Positions 1-9,371 of a stretch of 64,000 nucleotides of DNA are shown here, in pieces. Source of the DNA: Adiantum capillus-veneris (Eukaryota; Streptophyta; Polypodiopsida; Polypodiales; Pteridaceae); NCBI GenBank assembly GCA_014529385.2, contig CM043944.1, positions 174,742,740 to 174,806,739 on the forward strand, written 5' to 3'. The notes under the pieces are model-generated. The model worked only from the letters and a program-made list of their open reading frames with translations, was not told the DNA's origin and made no database searches. Numbering within the stretch: position 1 is the stretch's first letter; the number at the start of each line of letters is the position of its first letter. The translations under genes and the position numbers were made by a program.

Positions 1-377
1 GGGCAGGGGTTGAGGTTGGGACTGGGACGGACAGGGCACGGCAGGGTGGGTGGGTGGGCGGGCGGGCGGGCAGGGGCAGGGCGGACAGAGGTGCAGGTAG
101 CCAGGGCAGGCGGGGGGGTAGGGCATCCTGCAAGCTCACGACAAGCAACAATGGAGGGGCAACGTTGGGAATGAGAAAGCACACGAGGCAGACTGAAGAG
201 GCGAAGCGGCAGGGATGCAGAGCCCGGGTTTTGACAGGGTTTCCTCTCTCTCTCTCGCACACACGCACACATTGGACATTTGATGCATCTGATGATGATG
301 TAGCCGATTGGTCTCATACATCTTTCGGAGAAGTTAATAAACATTCCATTTCTCCGCGCTTGTTGCTGAAATCCTCC
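1..377. other. No gene seen; G-rich start
   Basis: Positions 1 to about 125 are a G-rich low-complexity stretch of GGGCAGG, GGGTGG and GGGCGG units. Positions 240-275 hold short CT and CA runs. I see no coding signature; the open frames here are compositional. The segment ends where an A-family LTR begins. Confidence 0.5.
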
Positions 378-776
378 CGTCACAAACCAGTGACGTGGCA
401 GCCATTTGGGCAGGAGAAACCACACACACACACCCCGGCGGATATGGCAGCAGTCCGGACTTCTCACTATGAATGCTGATGTGGCACTATCGTACGGACA
501 TGTCTGCAAATCACGGCGCTTTTTGCGGGTACTTGTACGGAGGTCTCTACGCAAAAAAGGGCTTGCTTTTTCTACTCAAATCAAGCTAGAAATCCTACGC
601 AAATTCTTGCTTTAATTTGCACGCAAGTTTGAGAGAGAGAGAAAGAGCTTTGAAGTTGCTTTATTTGTAAGCCTATTTTTGGGGCAGCTTTTGGGGCTCT
701 GCTTTTAGCAACCCTTGTAACCTTTATAAGTGTGGGCAAGGCTCCAACTTCTCAGAGCATCTGGACGCAGAGTCTG
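378..776 (+). repeat. A1 5' LTR, first part
   Basis: This is the U3 to early R part of a family A LTR. It starts CGTCACAAACCAGTGACG (a decayed TGTCAC terminus) and runs through the conserved 'GGGGCTCTGCTTTTAGCAACCC' neighbourhood and the CAGAGCATCTGGACGCAGAG segment. It stops abruptly inside the LTR at 776, where an inverted A copy (777-2113) begins, and resumes at 2114. Confidence 0.8.
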
Positions 777-1155
777 TGTAACAGACTTGAACACTCCAAG
801 TCGAGATTCTACCGTGACACCACAAGAATTCACTTTAAAACAGTTCACAATTCACTATTGATTCGACACTGGCCCGACGGAGTTCCGTGCCTAGAGATAT
901 TGGCTCCAAAGACTGGCGCCACTTTTGGTATTTCTTTTTGTATTAATCTGCAACTCAAAGTAGGAGAGTAGAAGGCTCTCACTCTCAGACTTTACATCCA
1001 GATGCTCTGATAAGTGGGAGGCCTGCCCACTTATCTAAAGGTTACAAGGGATGCCAAAAGTAGAGCCCCAAAAGCCTTTAAAAATCAAGTTATCTTTTTT
1101 CTCTCTCCCTCAAGCCATTGCTTGGCAAAAATAAAGCAAGCCCTTAAAATAAAAG

Positions 1156-1202
<47 letters not shown>

Positions 1203-1385
1203 CTAATCCTTCGCAAAATTTAGCATCATCTTTGTTGCATCGCCGATCAATCGTCGACGTTCCATCTCTTCGATCTCCGCCTGAGTAGGCTGAGGCGGGC
1301 CGTACTCCTCGCGTGAATCTTCGTTATGATCTCTTCCCACATCTCCGGATGCAAAGGAAGTCGACTGATCTTTGTCTGAAGCCGT
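1203..1385 (-). pseudogene. Family A gag N-terminal remnant
   Basis: The minus strand encodes the conserved N-terminus of A gag (DKDQSTSFAS, then GPPQPTQAEIEEMERRRLIG and MMLNFAKD), matching copies at 7228, 49572 and 60728. The start codon expected at 1383-1385 reads ACG, not ATG. Only about 60 codons remain before the GA-tract deletion joint. The function is nucleocapsid/capsid formation in intact relatives; this piece is dead. Confidence 0.75.
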
Positions 1386-1436
1386 AAGTGCCGCGTAAAA
1401 CGGATCGGATTGCCTGGTAGGAGAGAAATCGGCCGC

Positions 1437-1448
1437 GCTCTGATACCA
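1437..1448 (-). promoter_or_regulatory. Primer-binding site, initiator Met-tRNA
   Basis: On the minus strand this reads TGGTATCAGAGC one base after the LTR end, the usual minus-strand DNA priming site of plant LTR retrotransposons. Confidence 0.85.
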
Positions 1449-2113
1449 CTGTAACATACTTGGACACTCTAAGTCGAGATTCTACCACGACACCACAAGA
1501 ATTCTCTTCAAAAAAGTTCACAGTTCATAATTGATTCGACACTGGCCCGGTAGAGTTCCATGCCTAGAGATATTGGCCCCAAAGACCGGCGCCCCTTTCG
1601 GTATTTCTTTTTGTATTAATCTGCAACTCAAAAGTACAAGAGAGTGGGAGGCTCTCACTCTCAGACTCTGCCTCCAGATGGTCTGAGAAGTGGGAGGTCT
1701 ACCCACTTATTTAAAGGCTACAAGGGATGCCAAAAGTAGAGCCCCAAAAGCTATGAATTAAAAGCCTTTAAATAAGTTGTATTTTTTTTCTCTCTCTCTC
1801 TCTCTCAAGCCATTGCTTGGCAAAAATAAAGCAAGCCCTTAAAATACAAGCTCTCTCTCTCACTTGCTATATTGCGTAGAATAAAGCAGCCAGCGAGCCA
1901 ATAGCAGCCCACGCAAAATCTGCCTTTCCGTATAGCCCCACATTCTGCACCGTAATTTGCAGGTGTTCGTACAGCAGGCCACGTCAGCATTTCCGCATTT
2001 CCCGGATCCGTACAAGGCAGCCACGTCATCAATTCTGCCCGCTAGGGATTTATTCCATGCCCAGAAAGGGTGTGTGTGTGTGTATTGGGCAGCCATGTCA
2101 CCAGTTTGTGACA

Positions 2114-2331
2114 GAGTCTAAGAGTGAGACCCTCCCACTCCCTTGTACTTTAAGTTGCAGATTAATACAAAAAGAAATACCGAAAGGGGCGCTAGTCTTT
2201 GGGGCCAACATCTCTAGGCACGGAACTTTGCCTGGCCGTGTCGAATCAATTGTGAACTGTGAACTGTTTTTGAAGTAAATTCCTGTCGTGTCACAGTAGC
2301 ATCTTGACTTGGAGTGTCCAAGTTTGTTACG
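2114..2331 (+). repeat. A1 5' LTR, second part (U5)
   Basis: This continues the LTR broken at 776 with GAGTCTAAGAGTGAG, then the R/U5 core AAGAAATACCGAAAGGGGCG, ending GTTACG (GTTACA decayed). With 378-776 it gives a 617-bp LTR. A primer-binding site TGGTATCAGAGC follows at 2333-2344. Confidence 0.85.
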
Positions 2332-2332
2332 A

Positions 2333-2344
2333 TGGTATCAGAGC
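2333..2344 (+). promoter_or_regulatory. Primer-binding site, initiator Met-tRNA
   Basis: TGGTATCAGAGC lies two bases after the U5 end of the A1 5' LTR and marks the start of A1 internal sequence. Confidence 0.85.
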
Positions 2345-2396
2345 GCGGCCGATTTCTCTTCTACCGGGAAATCCGATCCTTGTTCTAGCGACACTT

Positions 2397-2991
2397 ATGG
2401 ATTCAGGTAGAGATCAACCGACTTCCTCTGCATCTGGAAATGCGGGAAGAGATCACGAAGAAGATTCACGCGAGTACGGCCTGCCTCGGCCTACTCAAGT
2501 GGAGATTGAAGAGATGGAGCATCGACGATTGATTGACGATGCAATAAAGATGATGATAAATTTTGCGAAGGACCCGAAATTTACAAAATTTATGACCCAG
2601 ACCTCCTTCGACTAGGTGCAGTCACAGTGACAACAAACCAGAGAACCACCCCTTAGACCGGCACTCAAGAAACCTCCTACTCCAAGGATGTTTACAAAGC
2701 AAGAATTAGAAGAGGTGGTTGATACACGGATTTCTCAGCTTTTTGACACACAGAACAAAGCTGAAAAGCACAACAAAAAGCAAAAGAAAGAAACTGACTT
2801 CCCGGGTTATTTGGGTCCTCAATCTGCTTTTGCCTTGGCAAGAAAGTAGAAAAAGCATGTCAGATTTGAAGGAGTATCCAATTCTTTTTCTTCTGAGTTC
2901 TTCTAGCTTCTCTGACTCGAGCAAAGAAGACAGGAAAGGGAAAAAGCGAAGCAAAAAGCAAAGCTTCGAAAAGGGCAAGAAAAAGGCAAAG
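2397..2991 (+). pseudogene. A1 gag, 5' half (broken)
   Basis: ATG at 2397 opens the family A gag. The N-terminal segment with EIEEMEHRRLIDDA and MMINFAKDPKF is readable to a stop at 2613-2615. The sequence then continues, after base losses, through KKPPTPR, QELEEVVDTRISQLFD and a Lys/Ser/Asp/Glu-rich stretch in shifted frames. The gene is cut at 2991 by a solo LTR and resumes at 3683. In relatives this protein forms the virus-like particle. Stops and frameshifts mean this copy cannot make it. Confidence 0.8.
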
Positions 2992-3677
2992 TGTCACAAA
3001 CTGACTACGTGGCTGCCCAGTGTGTTTGGCCAGGACAATGAGAAGTGGCTGCCTTGTGGGACCCCATAGTGCCAACTGTTGGCGTGGCCAATTGCTGACG
3101 TGGCACTGCTGCGTACGCACACACTGCAGAGCATGGACTGAGCAAGCGTACGGTAGAAAGGGCCAGTAGCGTGCGGAATAGGCAGCCACATGGCAGGGCT
3201 GTACGGACAGCTTTTTGCTACGCAAAGTTGAAGGCTGGGCCTGCTTTAGGCTACGCAAAGGCTACGCTGAAGCTTTTGGGGACCTGCTTTATTTTTCTAC
3301 GTAAGGCAGAGAGAGAAAATTTTTACTTTAAGTTTTTAAAGGCTTTTAAAACTACCCAAGCTTTTGATTTTTACCAGCTTTTGGGCTCTGCTTTTAGCAC
3401 CCCTTGTAAACCCTTTAAATGAGTCTCTGGGCGCTCACTTCTCAGAACATCTAGACGCAGAGTCTGAGAGTGAGTCCCGACGACTTACTTGTACTTTGAG
3501 TTGCAGATTAATATAAAAAGAAATACCAAAAGGGGCACCAGTCTTTGGGGCCAATATCTCTAGGCACGGAACTCCCCTGGGCCAGTGTCGAATCAATTGT
3601 AAACTGTGAACTGTTTTGAAGTGATTATTTGTGCTGTCGCGGTAGATTCTCGACTTGGAGTGTCCAAGTCTACTACA
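2992..3677 (+). repeat. Solo family A LTR inside A1 gag
   Basis: A full 686-bp LTR (TGTCACAAACTGACTACG...CTACTACA) with no internal sequence splits the gag reading 'GGCAAAG|AAGTCTAAATC', which is uninterrupted at about 7819-7835. The 5-bp target duplication is CAAAG (2987-2991) versus CAATG (3678-3682), one mismatch. This is the footprint of insertion followed by LTR-LTR recombination. Confidence 0.9.
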
Positions 3678-3682
3678 CAATG

Positions 3683-4647
3683 AAGTCTAAATCTCGCCCA
3701 GTTTCGAAGAGTTCTACAGAGGACTCGTCTTCAAATAGTTCGGACTCCAATGACAACAGATTTTATGCAAGGAAGAAGAATTATTATAAAGCCAACCAGT
3801 ATGACTTCCTGGAAGATAAAAGCAAGAAAGTCCGAGAGTTTAAAGAAGGTGGACAGTCAATTAAATTTGACACGTTTTCTGGATTTTGAGATACTTCAAA
3901 AGCTTTGGCCTTCATATAGCAATTTGACATAGCTTTCTCTGGAGGGCGTTACTCAGAGCACTCCAAGATTCAGAGGGCGACCTCTTACTTCAAGGGAAAT
4001 GCTTGAACTTGGTGGACCACGCTTCTATTGAACAAGAAAGCATCAGTTAAATGGCTGAAATTTAAAAGGCTTTTTATTTCTTCCTGGTTGACTCGGGAGT
4101 ACGAACGCGACATACGAACTGCTTGGAACCATCTTTGGATGACCAAGAAAGATTCATTGGACTCATATTGCGAGAGATTCTGGAGCTCTTTTCTACCAGC
4201 CTCTTCATTTAAGAAGATCTCGTTCAAAGAACAGATTGAGCGGTTTACCTTGAGACTTCCTACAGAGCCCGAGATCACTGTTTAGAGCAAAAGTCAGATT
4301 CCATTCAGGAACTGATGAGTCATGCGAAATGGGGTTTTTCCATTCATTCAGGCAGTTTGACCTACCCCACAGATGAAATCATGACGCAAAGGACCGAACA
4401 AACTTCGAACAATGAAAGTAGAAAGAAGAAGAGCAACCCAGAAAAGAAAGAAAAGGATGCACGACCTAAGATCACTCTTCGAGAGAGAGCTCTCTACATA
4501 AAAAAGGGGAAGTGCTTTGGATGCGGGGAAACGGGGCACATCTCCGCGAAGTGCCCTAAAAGGCACCGAAAGAACAGAACGACAAGGATGAAGATAGGTG
4601 TGAAGGTTCGAAAGCAGCTGAGGAACGTGAACAAAAAGGCAAGATGA
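3683..4647 (+). pseudogene. A1 gag, 3' half with zinc knuckle (broken)
   Basis: This continues A1 gag: a Ser/Asp-rich region, then FLEDKSKKVREFKEGGQSIK, a frame break near 3888, the retrotransposon-gag core (WLTREYERDI, DSYCERFW, KEQIERFTL), and a CCHC zinc knuckle at about 4513-4554 (CFGCGETGHISAKC, C-X2-C-X4-H-X4-C) that binds genomic RNA in intact relatives. Several stops separate these blocks. The sequence ends at about 4647 against pol sequence running on the opposite strand, so this is a rearrangement joint, not a natural gene end. Confidence 0.8.
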
Positions 4648-4650
4648 AAC

Positions 4651-6112
4651 ATAACATCGTTTTCCTCATCAAGTAGCCATCCGAATGGAATATCCCGCTA
4701 CTATCTCCCCATTCCATATCCGAGTGAAAATATCTGCAAAATCAGCATCTGTGGCATACTGATCGACCATATCCTCGAAGCTCCTATGATGTATCACGAA
4801 AATAGCTAGAACCAACGGCTTCCGGAACAAAGCATCTGCCACCAAATTCTTCTATCCGTGCACATGGACAATCTGGAAATGAAACTGTGACAAGATGTTC
4901 GCCCACCCCATCTGCTTTTCCGATAGCTGCTTCTGTGACAAGAAGTAGCGTAAACTCTGATGATTTGTGAAGACAGTAAAATTCACTTCGAGTAGGTAAT
5001 GTCGCCACTGAGTAAGAGCATGGATAACCGCCAAAAGCTCTTTCTCATAAATCTATGCTGTCAATTCTGACCTTGAAAACAATCGGCTTTCATAGGCAAT
5101 GACATGGCCTTCTTGCATTAAGACCCACCCAGACTACGAGCACAAGCATCACAATATACTTCGAATGACTTCTGCAAATCCGGCAAAGTCAAAACTGGTC
5201 CTGTAGTGAATTTCTCTTTCAATGTCTGAAAGGCAGTCAGCTCTGTGGGTCCCCACGAGAAAGGGACTCCTTTCTGTGTCAAGATATGCAAAGGGGAAGC
5301 AACCTCTGGAAACTTTCTAATGAATCGCCTGTAGTACGAACACAAGCCCAAGAAGCTTCTAACTTCATGGACATTCTTCAAATCGGGCCACACGGATAGT
5401 CTCTACCTTGGCCGAGTCCACTGCACTCCTGCTGCTGAGACAATGTGTCTCTTAAAGTGTATCTCTGGTAGGAAAAATTCACTTTTCTTTGCATTAATCA
5501 CCAACTTGTGATCTCGTAATGCATGAAAGACCTATAGCAGATGTTCTCTATGTTCTGCCTTATCCTTGAAGAAAACAATGATGTCGTCAAAGAAAGTGCC
5601 AACAAATAGTCTGTACTCTCGAAAAATCCTGTCCATCATCCGGTTAAATGTCGCAGGAGCATTGGTTAGGCCAAAAGGCATACCAAAAACTCAAATAACC
5701 CAAAAGTTGTCCAAAAAGCTGTCTTGTAGACATATCCCGGCGCGATTCGGATATGATGATATCCGCTCTTCAAGTCGATCCTGCTAAAACAGGAGGATCC
5801 CTGTAGCCGGTCAAGAATATCATCGATCCTAGGAATCGGAAATCTGTTCTTGATGATGATTTTGTTGAGAGCTTTATAATTGATGCACATTCTCCAAGAT
5901 CCGTCTTTCTTCAAAACCAACAACACTGGAGAGCAATACGGTGAAGTACTAGGTTGGACAAGACCCTTCTCCAAGAGGTCTTTCACTTGGTTCATAATTT
6001 CTTCAATCTGGGCTCAGCTCACACGGTAAGGTGGCCGGTTCGGTGGTGTGCTTCCAAGTATCAGATCAATGGTATGATCCTCAGGACGAGCTGGTGGTAA
6101 CTCGCCTGGCAG
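4651..6112 (-). pseudogene. Family A pol piece: protease end, RT, RNase H
   Basis: On the minus strand from 6112 it reads the linker before RT ([19 protein letters not shown]), RT motifs ([27 protein letters not shown]), the RT connection (NVHEVRSFLGLCSYYRRFIR) and RNase H (FEVYCDACARSLGG; VNFTVFTNHQSLRYFLSQ). It stops near 4651 just before integrase. Frameshifts occur at about 5640-5700 and 5117. It abuts plus-strand gag at 4648 and a second, partly duplicate RT segment at 6113. Confidence 0.8.
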
Positions 6113-6537
6113 GCCCTCTGTGGGTCCCCACGAGAAAGGGACTCCTTTCTGTGTCAAGATATGCATAGGGGAAGGAACCTCTGCAAACTTTCTAATGAAC
6201 TGCCTGTAGTACAAACACAATCCCAAGAAGCTTCTAGCTTCATGGACATTCTTCAAGTCAGACCAATCACAGATAGTCTCTATCTTGGCCGGATCCATTT
6301 GCACTCCTGCTGCTGCTGAGACAATGTGTCCCAAAAAGTGTATCTCTGGTAAGAAAAATTCACTTTTCTTCGCATTAATCACTAATTTGTGATCTCCTAA
6401 TGCCTGAAAGATCTGAAGCAGACGTTCTCTATGTTTTGCCTCCTCTTTGGAGAAAACTATGATGTTGTCAAAGAAAGTGCCAACAAATAGTCTGTACTCT
6501 TGAAAAGTCCTGCCATCATCCGATTAAATGTCGCAGG
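6113..6537 (-). pseudogene. H1 element: RT C-terminal half
   Basis: On the minus strand this covers RT from the FNRMM and catalytic-loop region (FFDNIIVFS, normally FFDDIIVFS) through VINAKKSEFFLPEIHFLGHI to LTQKGVPFSWGPTE. The upstream half of the same RT lies at 19132-19600. The two were separated by A2, whose target duplication GCAGG occupies 6533-6537. At 6112/6113 the reading jumps back to the segment before RT, so the RT middle is present twice (here and about 5118-5640). Confidence 0.8.
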
Positions 6538-7158
6538 TGTCACAAAGTGATGACATGGCTGCCCGAACCCTAACTGACAGCGACCCTAAATCTGCCTGAA
6601 ATCCTAACTGTTGAAACCCTAATTTTGCCAAAAACCCTAACCCTAACCCTGGCATGACACGTGGCAGCCATACGGACGTCCGAAAATTGCATCGGAATTT
6701 GCATTGGATTTACGGCAACTTTTTGACATGCTTTTTCTACGCATATTAGCAAGGGAGAGAGAGAACTTTGAATTGCTTTATTTGCCAAGTAGTGGCATGA
6801 GAGAGAAAAGCAAAAAGAACTGCTTTATTTACAAGCTTTTGAGCTTTTGATTTTCAGCTTTTGGGGCTCTGCTTTTGGCAACCCTTATAACCTTTAAATA
6901 TGTGGACAGGGCCCTCACTTCTCAGAGCATTCGAACGCAGAGTCTGAGAGTGAGAACCCTCTCGCACTCTTGTACTTTGAACTCAGATTAATACAAAAAG
7001 AAATACCAAAAGGGGCGCCAGTCTTTGGGGCCAATATCTCTAGGTACGGAACTCCGCCGGGCCAGTGTTGAATCAATTGTGAACTATGAACTGTTTTGAA
7101 GTGGTTATTTGGTGCTATCGTGGTAGATTCTTGACTTGGAGTATCCAAGTCTGTTACA
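6538..7158 (+). repeat. A2 5' LTR
   Basis: 621 bp, TGTCACAAAGTGATGACATG...CTGTTACA. U3 holds at least six ACCCTAA/AACCCTAA units (6560-6655). A TATA-like CCTTTAAATA is at 6891-6900. The R/U5 core is at about 6990-7060. Confidence 0.9.
6891..6902 (+). promoter_or_regulatory. TATA-like box of A2 LTR
   Basis: CCTTTAAATATG precedes the conserved CAGAGCATTCGAACGCAGAG segment. The same TTTAAATA or TTTATAA block sits at this place in all A LTRs and in the B LTR (21867-21874), so it is the probable core promoter of retrotransposon transcription. Confidence 0.5.
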
Positions 7159-7159
7159 G

Positions 7160-7171
7160 CGGTATCAGAGC
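7160..7171 (+). promoter_or_regulatory. Primer-binding site of A2
   Basis: CGGTATCAGAGC directly follows the 5' LTR of A2. It is the Met-tRNA site with T to C at its first base. Confidence 0.75.
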
Positions 7172-7227
7172 ACGGCCGATTTCTCTTCTACGGGAAATCC
7201 AATCCCAAATTTTTTTCGGCAGCACCT

Positions 7228-8024
7228 ATGGCTTCATGCAAGGATCAATCAACTCCCTCCACATCCGGAGATGCGAGAAGGGATCACAACGAAGATTCCG
7301 GCAAGGAGTATGGCCCACCTCGGCCTACTCAGATGGAGCAACGAGAGATGGAGCGTCGTCAATTGATCGGCGATGCAACAAAGATGATGCTCAATTTTTG
7401 GAAGGACCCAAAATTTGCAAAATATATGAGCAAGACTTCTTTTCAGGAAGTGCACGAGCAGTGGCAAAAAGCCACAACACCACCCCCGAAACCCGCTCTC
7501 AACAAACCTTCTGCTCACAAGAAGTATTCAGAGAAGCAATTAGAAGAGGTGGTTGATGCACGGATTTCTCAGCTTTTTGACGCGCAAAACAAAGCTAAAA
7601 AGCACGGGAAAAAGCAGAAGAAAGGCACTTACTCCTGGGTTATTTGGGTCGTCAGTCGACATTTGAAAAGGCAAAGAAACAAAAGAAGCGTGTTCGATTT
7701 GAAGAAGTACCCAGTTCTTCTTCTTCTTCTTCTTCTTCTCACAGTTCTTCTAGCTCATCTGACTCGACCGCAAAGGCAAAAAACGAAGCAAGAAACAACG
7801 CTTCGAAAAGGGCAAGAAAAAGGCAAAGAAGTCTAAATCTCGCCCCGTGAGTGATAGCTGTACAGAGGACTCGTCTACAGACAGTTTAGACTCTGGCGAC
7901 AACAAATTTTATGCAAAGAAGAAGAATTTTTATAAAGCCAACCAATATGACTTTCTGGAAGATAAAAGCAAGAAGGTTCGAGAGTTTAAGGAAGGTGGAC
8001 AGTCAATTAAATTTGACACGTTTA
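7228..8024 (+). pseudogene. A2 gag N-terminal half
   Basis: ATG 7228 begins MASCKDQSTPSTSGD, followed by the conserved PTQMEQREMERRQLIG, MMLNFWKDPKFAKYMS and QLEEVVDARISQLFDAQNK blocks. A frameshift at about 7630 moves the frame into a basic segment and a poly-Ser run (VRFEEVPSSS..., about 7700-7760). A second shift near 7845 leads into YDFLEDKSKKVREFKEGGQS. It breaks at 8024 after IKFDTF, where minus-strand gag of A3 begins. Its true continuation (YRDASKALSFVQQFD) is at about 13257 on the minus strand. Confidence 0.85.
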
Positions 8025-8749
8025 AAGTAATACTGGTTAGCTTCGTAAAAATTCTTCTTGTTCGCATAAAAGTTTCCGTCATCGGAATTTGAGCTGTTTG
8101 TAGACGAGTCCTCAGTAGAACTGTTAGTCTCTGGGCGAGATGTAGCCTTCTTTGCCTTTTTCTGGCCCTTTCCGAAGCTTTGTTTCTTGCTTCGCTTTTT
8201 ACCTTTTCTGTCTTCTTCGCTCGAATCTGAAGAGCTAGAGGAACTGTCAGATGAAGAGGAAGAAGAAGAAGAACTGGGTACTCCTTCAAATCAAACATGC
8301 TTCTTCCGTTTCTTTGCCTTGTCAAAAGTCGACTGACGACCCAAATATCCCGGGAAGTCAGTGCTTTTCTTCTGCTTTTTGCCGTGCTTTTTGGCTATCT
8401 TTTGCGCATTAAAAAGCTGAGCAATCCATGCATCAACCACCTCTTCTAATTCCTTCTCTGAATATTTCTTGTGAGCAGAAGGTTTCTTGAGAGTGGGTGT
8501 AGTGGTTTTCTGCCACTGCTCATGCACTTCTTGAAAAGAAGTCTCACTCATATATTTTGCAAATTTTGGGTCCTTCGCAAAATTGAGCATCATCTTCGTT
8601 GCATCACCGATCAACTGGCGACGCTCCATCTCTCGACGCTCTGCCTGAGTAGGCCGAGGCGGGCCATACTCTCTGCCGGAATCTTCGTTCTGATCCCTGC
8701 CCGCATCTCCAAATGCAGAGGGAGTCGACCGATCCTTGCGTGAAGCCAT
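8025..8749 (-). pseudogene. A3 gag N-terminal half (inverted)
   Basis: Minus-strand ATG at 8749 gives MASRKDRSTPSAFGD, then the same A gag blocks (ERREMERRQLIGDATK, FAKDPKFAKYMSETSFQ, ELEEVVDAWIAQLF) and the Ser-rich acidic region in shifted frames. It ends near 8025 at the segment equivalent to KANQYDF, head-to-head with A2 gag. Its downstream partner, protease onward, is on the plus strand from about 13264. About 1 kb of gag, including the zinc knuckle, is missing between them. Confidence 0.85.
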
Positions 8750-8807
8750 AAGTGACGCGGAAAAAAAAATCGGGGATCGGATTTTCCATAGAAGAGAAAT
8801 CGGCCGT

Positions 8808-8819
8808 GCTCTGATACCA
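8808..8819 (-). promoter_or_regulatory. Primer-binding site of A3
   Basis: The minus strand reads TGGTATCAGAGC one base after the A3 5' LTR. Confidence 0.85.
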
Positions 8820-8820
8820 C

Positions 8821-9366
8821 TGTAACAGACTTGGACACTCCAAGTCAAGAATCAATGGCGACAGCACCAAATCACCACTTCAAACAATTCATAAATTACA
8901 ATAGATTTGCATTGGCCCGGCGGAGTTCCGTGCCTAGAGATATTGGCCCCAAAGATTGGCGCCCCTTTCGGTATTTCTTTTTTATATTACTCAGTTCAAA
9001 GTACAAGAGAGTGGGTCGGGATTCACTCTCAGACTCTGCGTCCAGATGCTTTGAGAAGTGAGGCCCTCACCACTAATTTAAAGGTTACAAGGGATGCCCA
9101 AAAGCAGAGCCCCAAAAGCTTCAAATCAAAAGCAATTGCTCTCTTTCTCTCGGAGAGAGTCAAAACTTGAAAGCAAAAGCATTCTCTCTCTTTTTTTCAT
9201 TGCGTAGAGAAATAGCAAAATTTACGTTGCTCATCATTTACATTTTTCCAGCCTCCGCGATTTCTGGAAATTAGGGTTTCTGGCAGAAATTAGGGTTTGC
9301 AGGAATTTTAGGGTTTATGGTAGAAATTAGGGTTTCTACTGTCCGCCACGTCATCACTTTGTGACA
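8821..9366 (-). repeat. A3 5' LTR (inverted)
   Basis: 546 bp, reading TGTCACAAAGTGATGACGTG to GTTACA on the minus strand. It is the same subfamily as the plus-strand LTR 16971-17496 (both start with the GTGGCGGACARTAGAAACCC type U3). Bases 9367-9371 (GGAGA, TCTCC on minus) are one half of the A3 target duplication; the other half is TCTCC at 17497-17501. Confidence 0.9.
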
Positions 9367-9371
9367 GGAGA

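Larger units (their letters stand above)
777..2113 (-). mobile_element. Internally deleted family A element inside another A LTR
   Basis: Read on the minus strand, this is a complete 5' LTR (2113 to 1450, starting TGTCACAAACTGGTGACATGG and ending GTTACA), a primer-binding site (1448-1437), a leader with the first part of gag (to about 1203), and then a second LTR (about 1199 to 777) lacking its U3 upstream of a CT/GA tract. About 4-5 kb of gag-pol is missing, and the deletion joint sits at the GA tract. The copy interrupts the LTR 378-776/2114-2331. GAGTCT is repeated at 770-775 and 2114-2119 beside the ends, consistent with an imperfect target duplication. Confidence 0.8.

Noticed and set aside
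1-125. G-rich start as a pair with the C-rich stretch at 62890-63110 (inverted repeat)
   Set aside because: Only compositional similarity by eye; no convincing extended match.
54-479. 141-codon open frame at the window start
   Set aside because: Low-complexity Gly/Arg translation running into an LTR; no conserved feature.
777-2113. DNA transposon or inverted-repeat element
   Set aside because: Ends, primer-binding site and gag remnant identify it as a deleted family A LTR element on the minus strand.
6560-6660. Interstitial telomere
   Set aside because: The CCCTAA units are degenerate, spaced by other sequence, and recur at the same place in LTRs, so they are part of the LTR U3.
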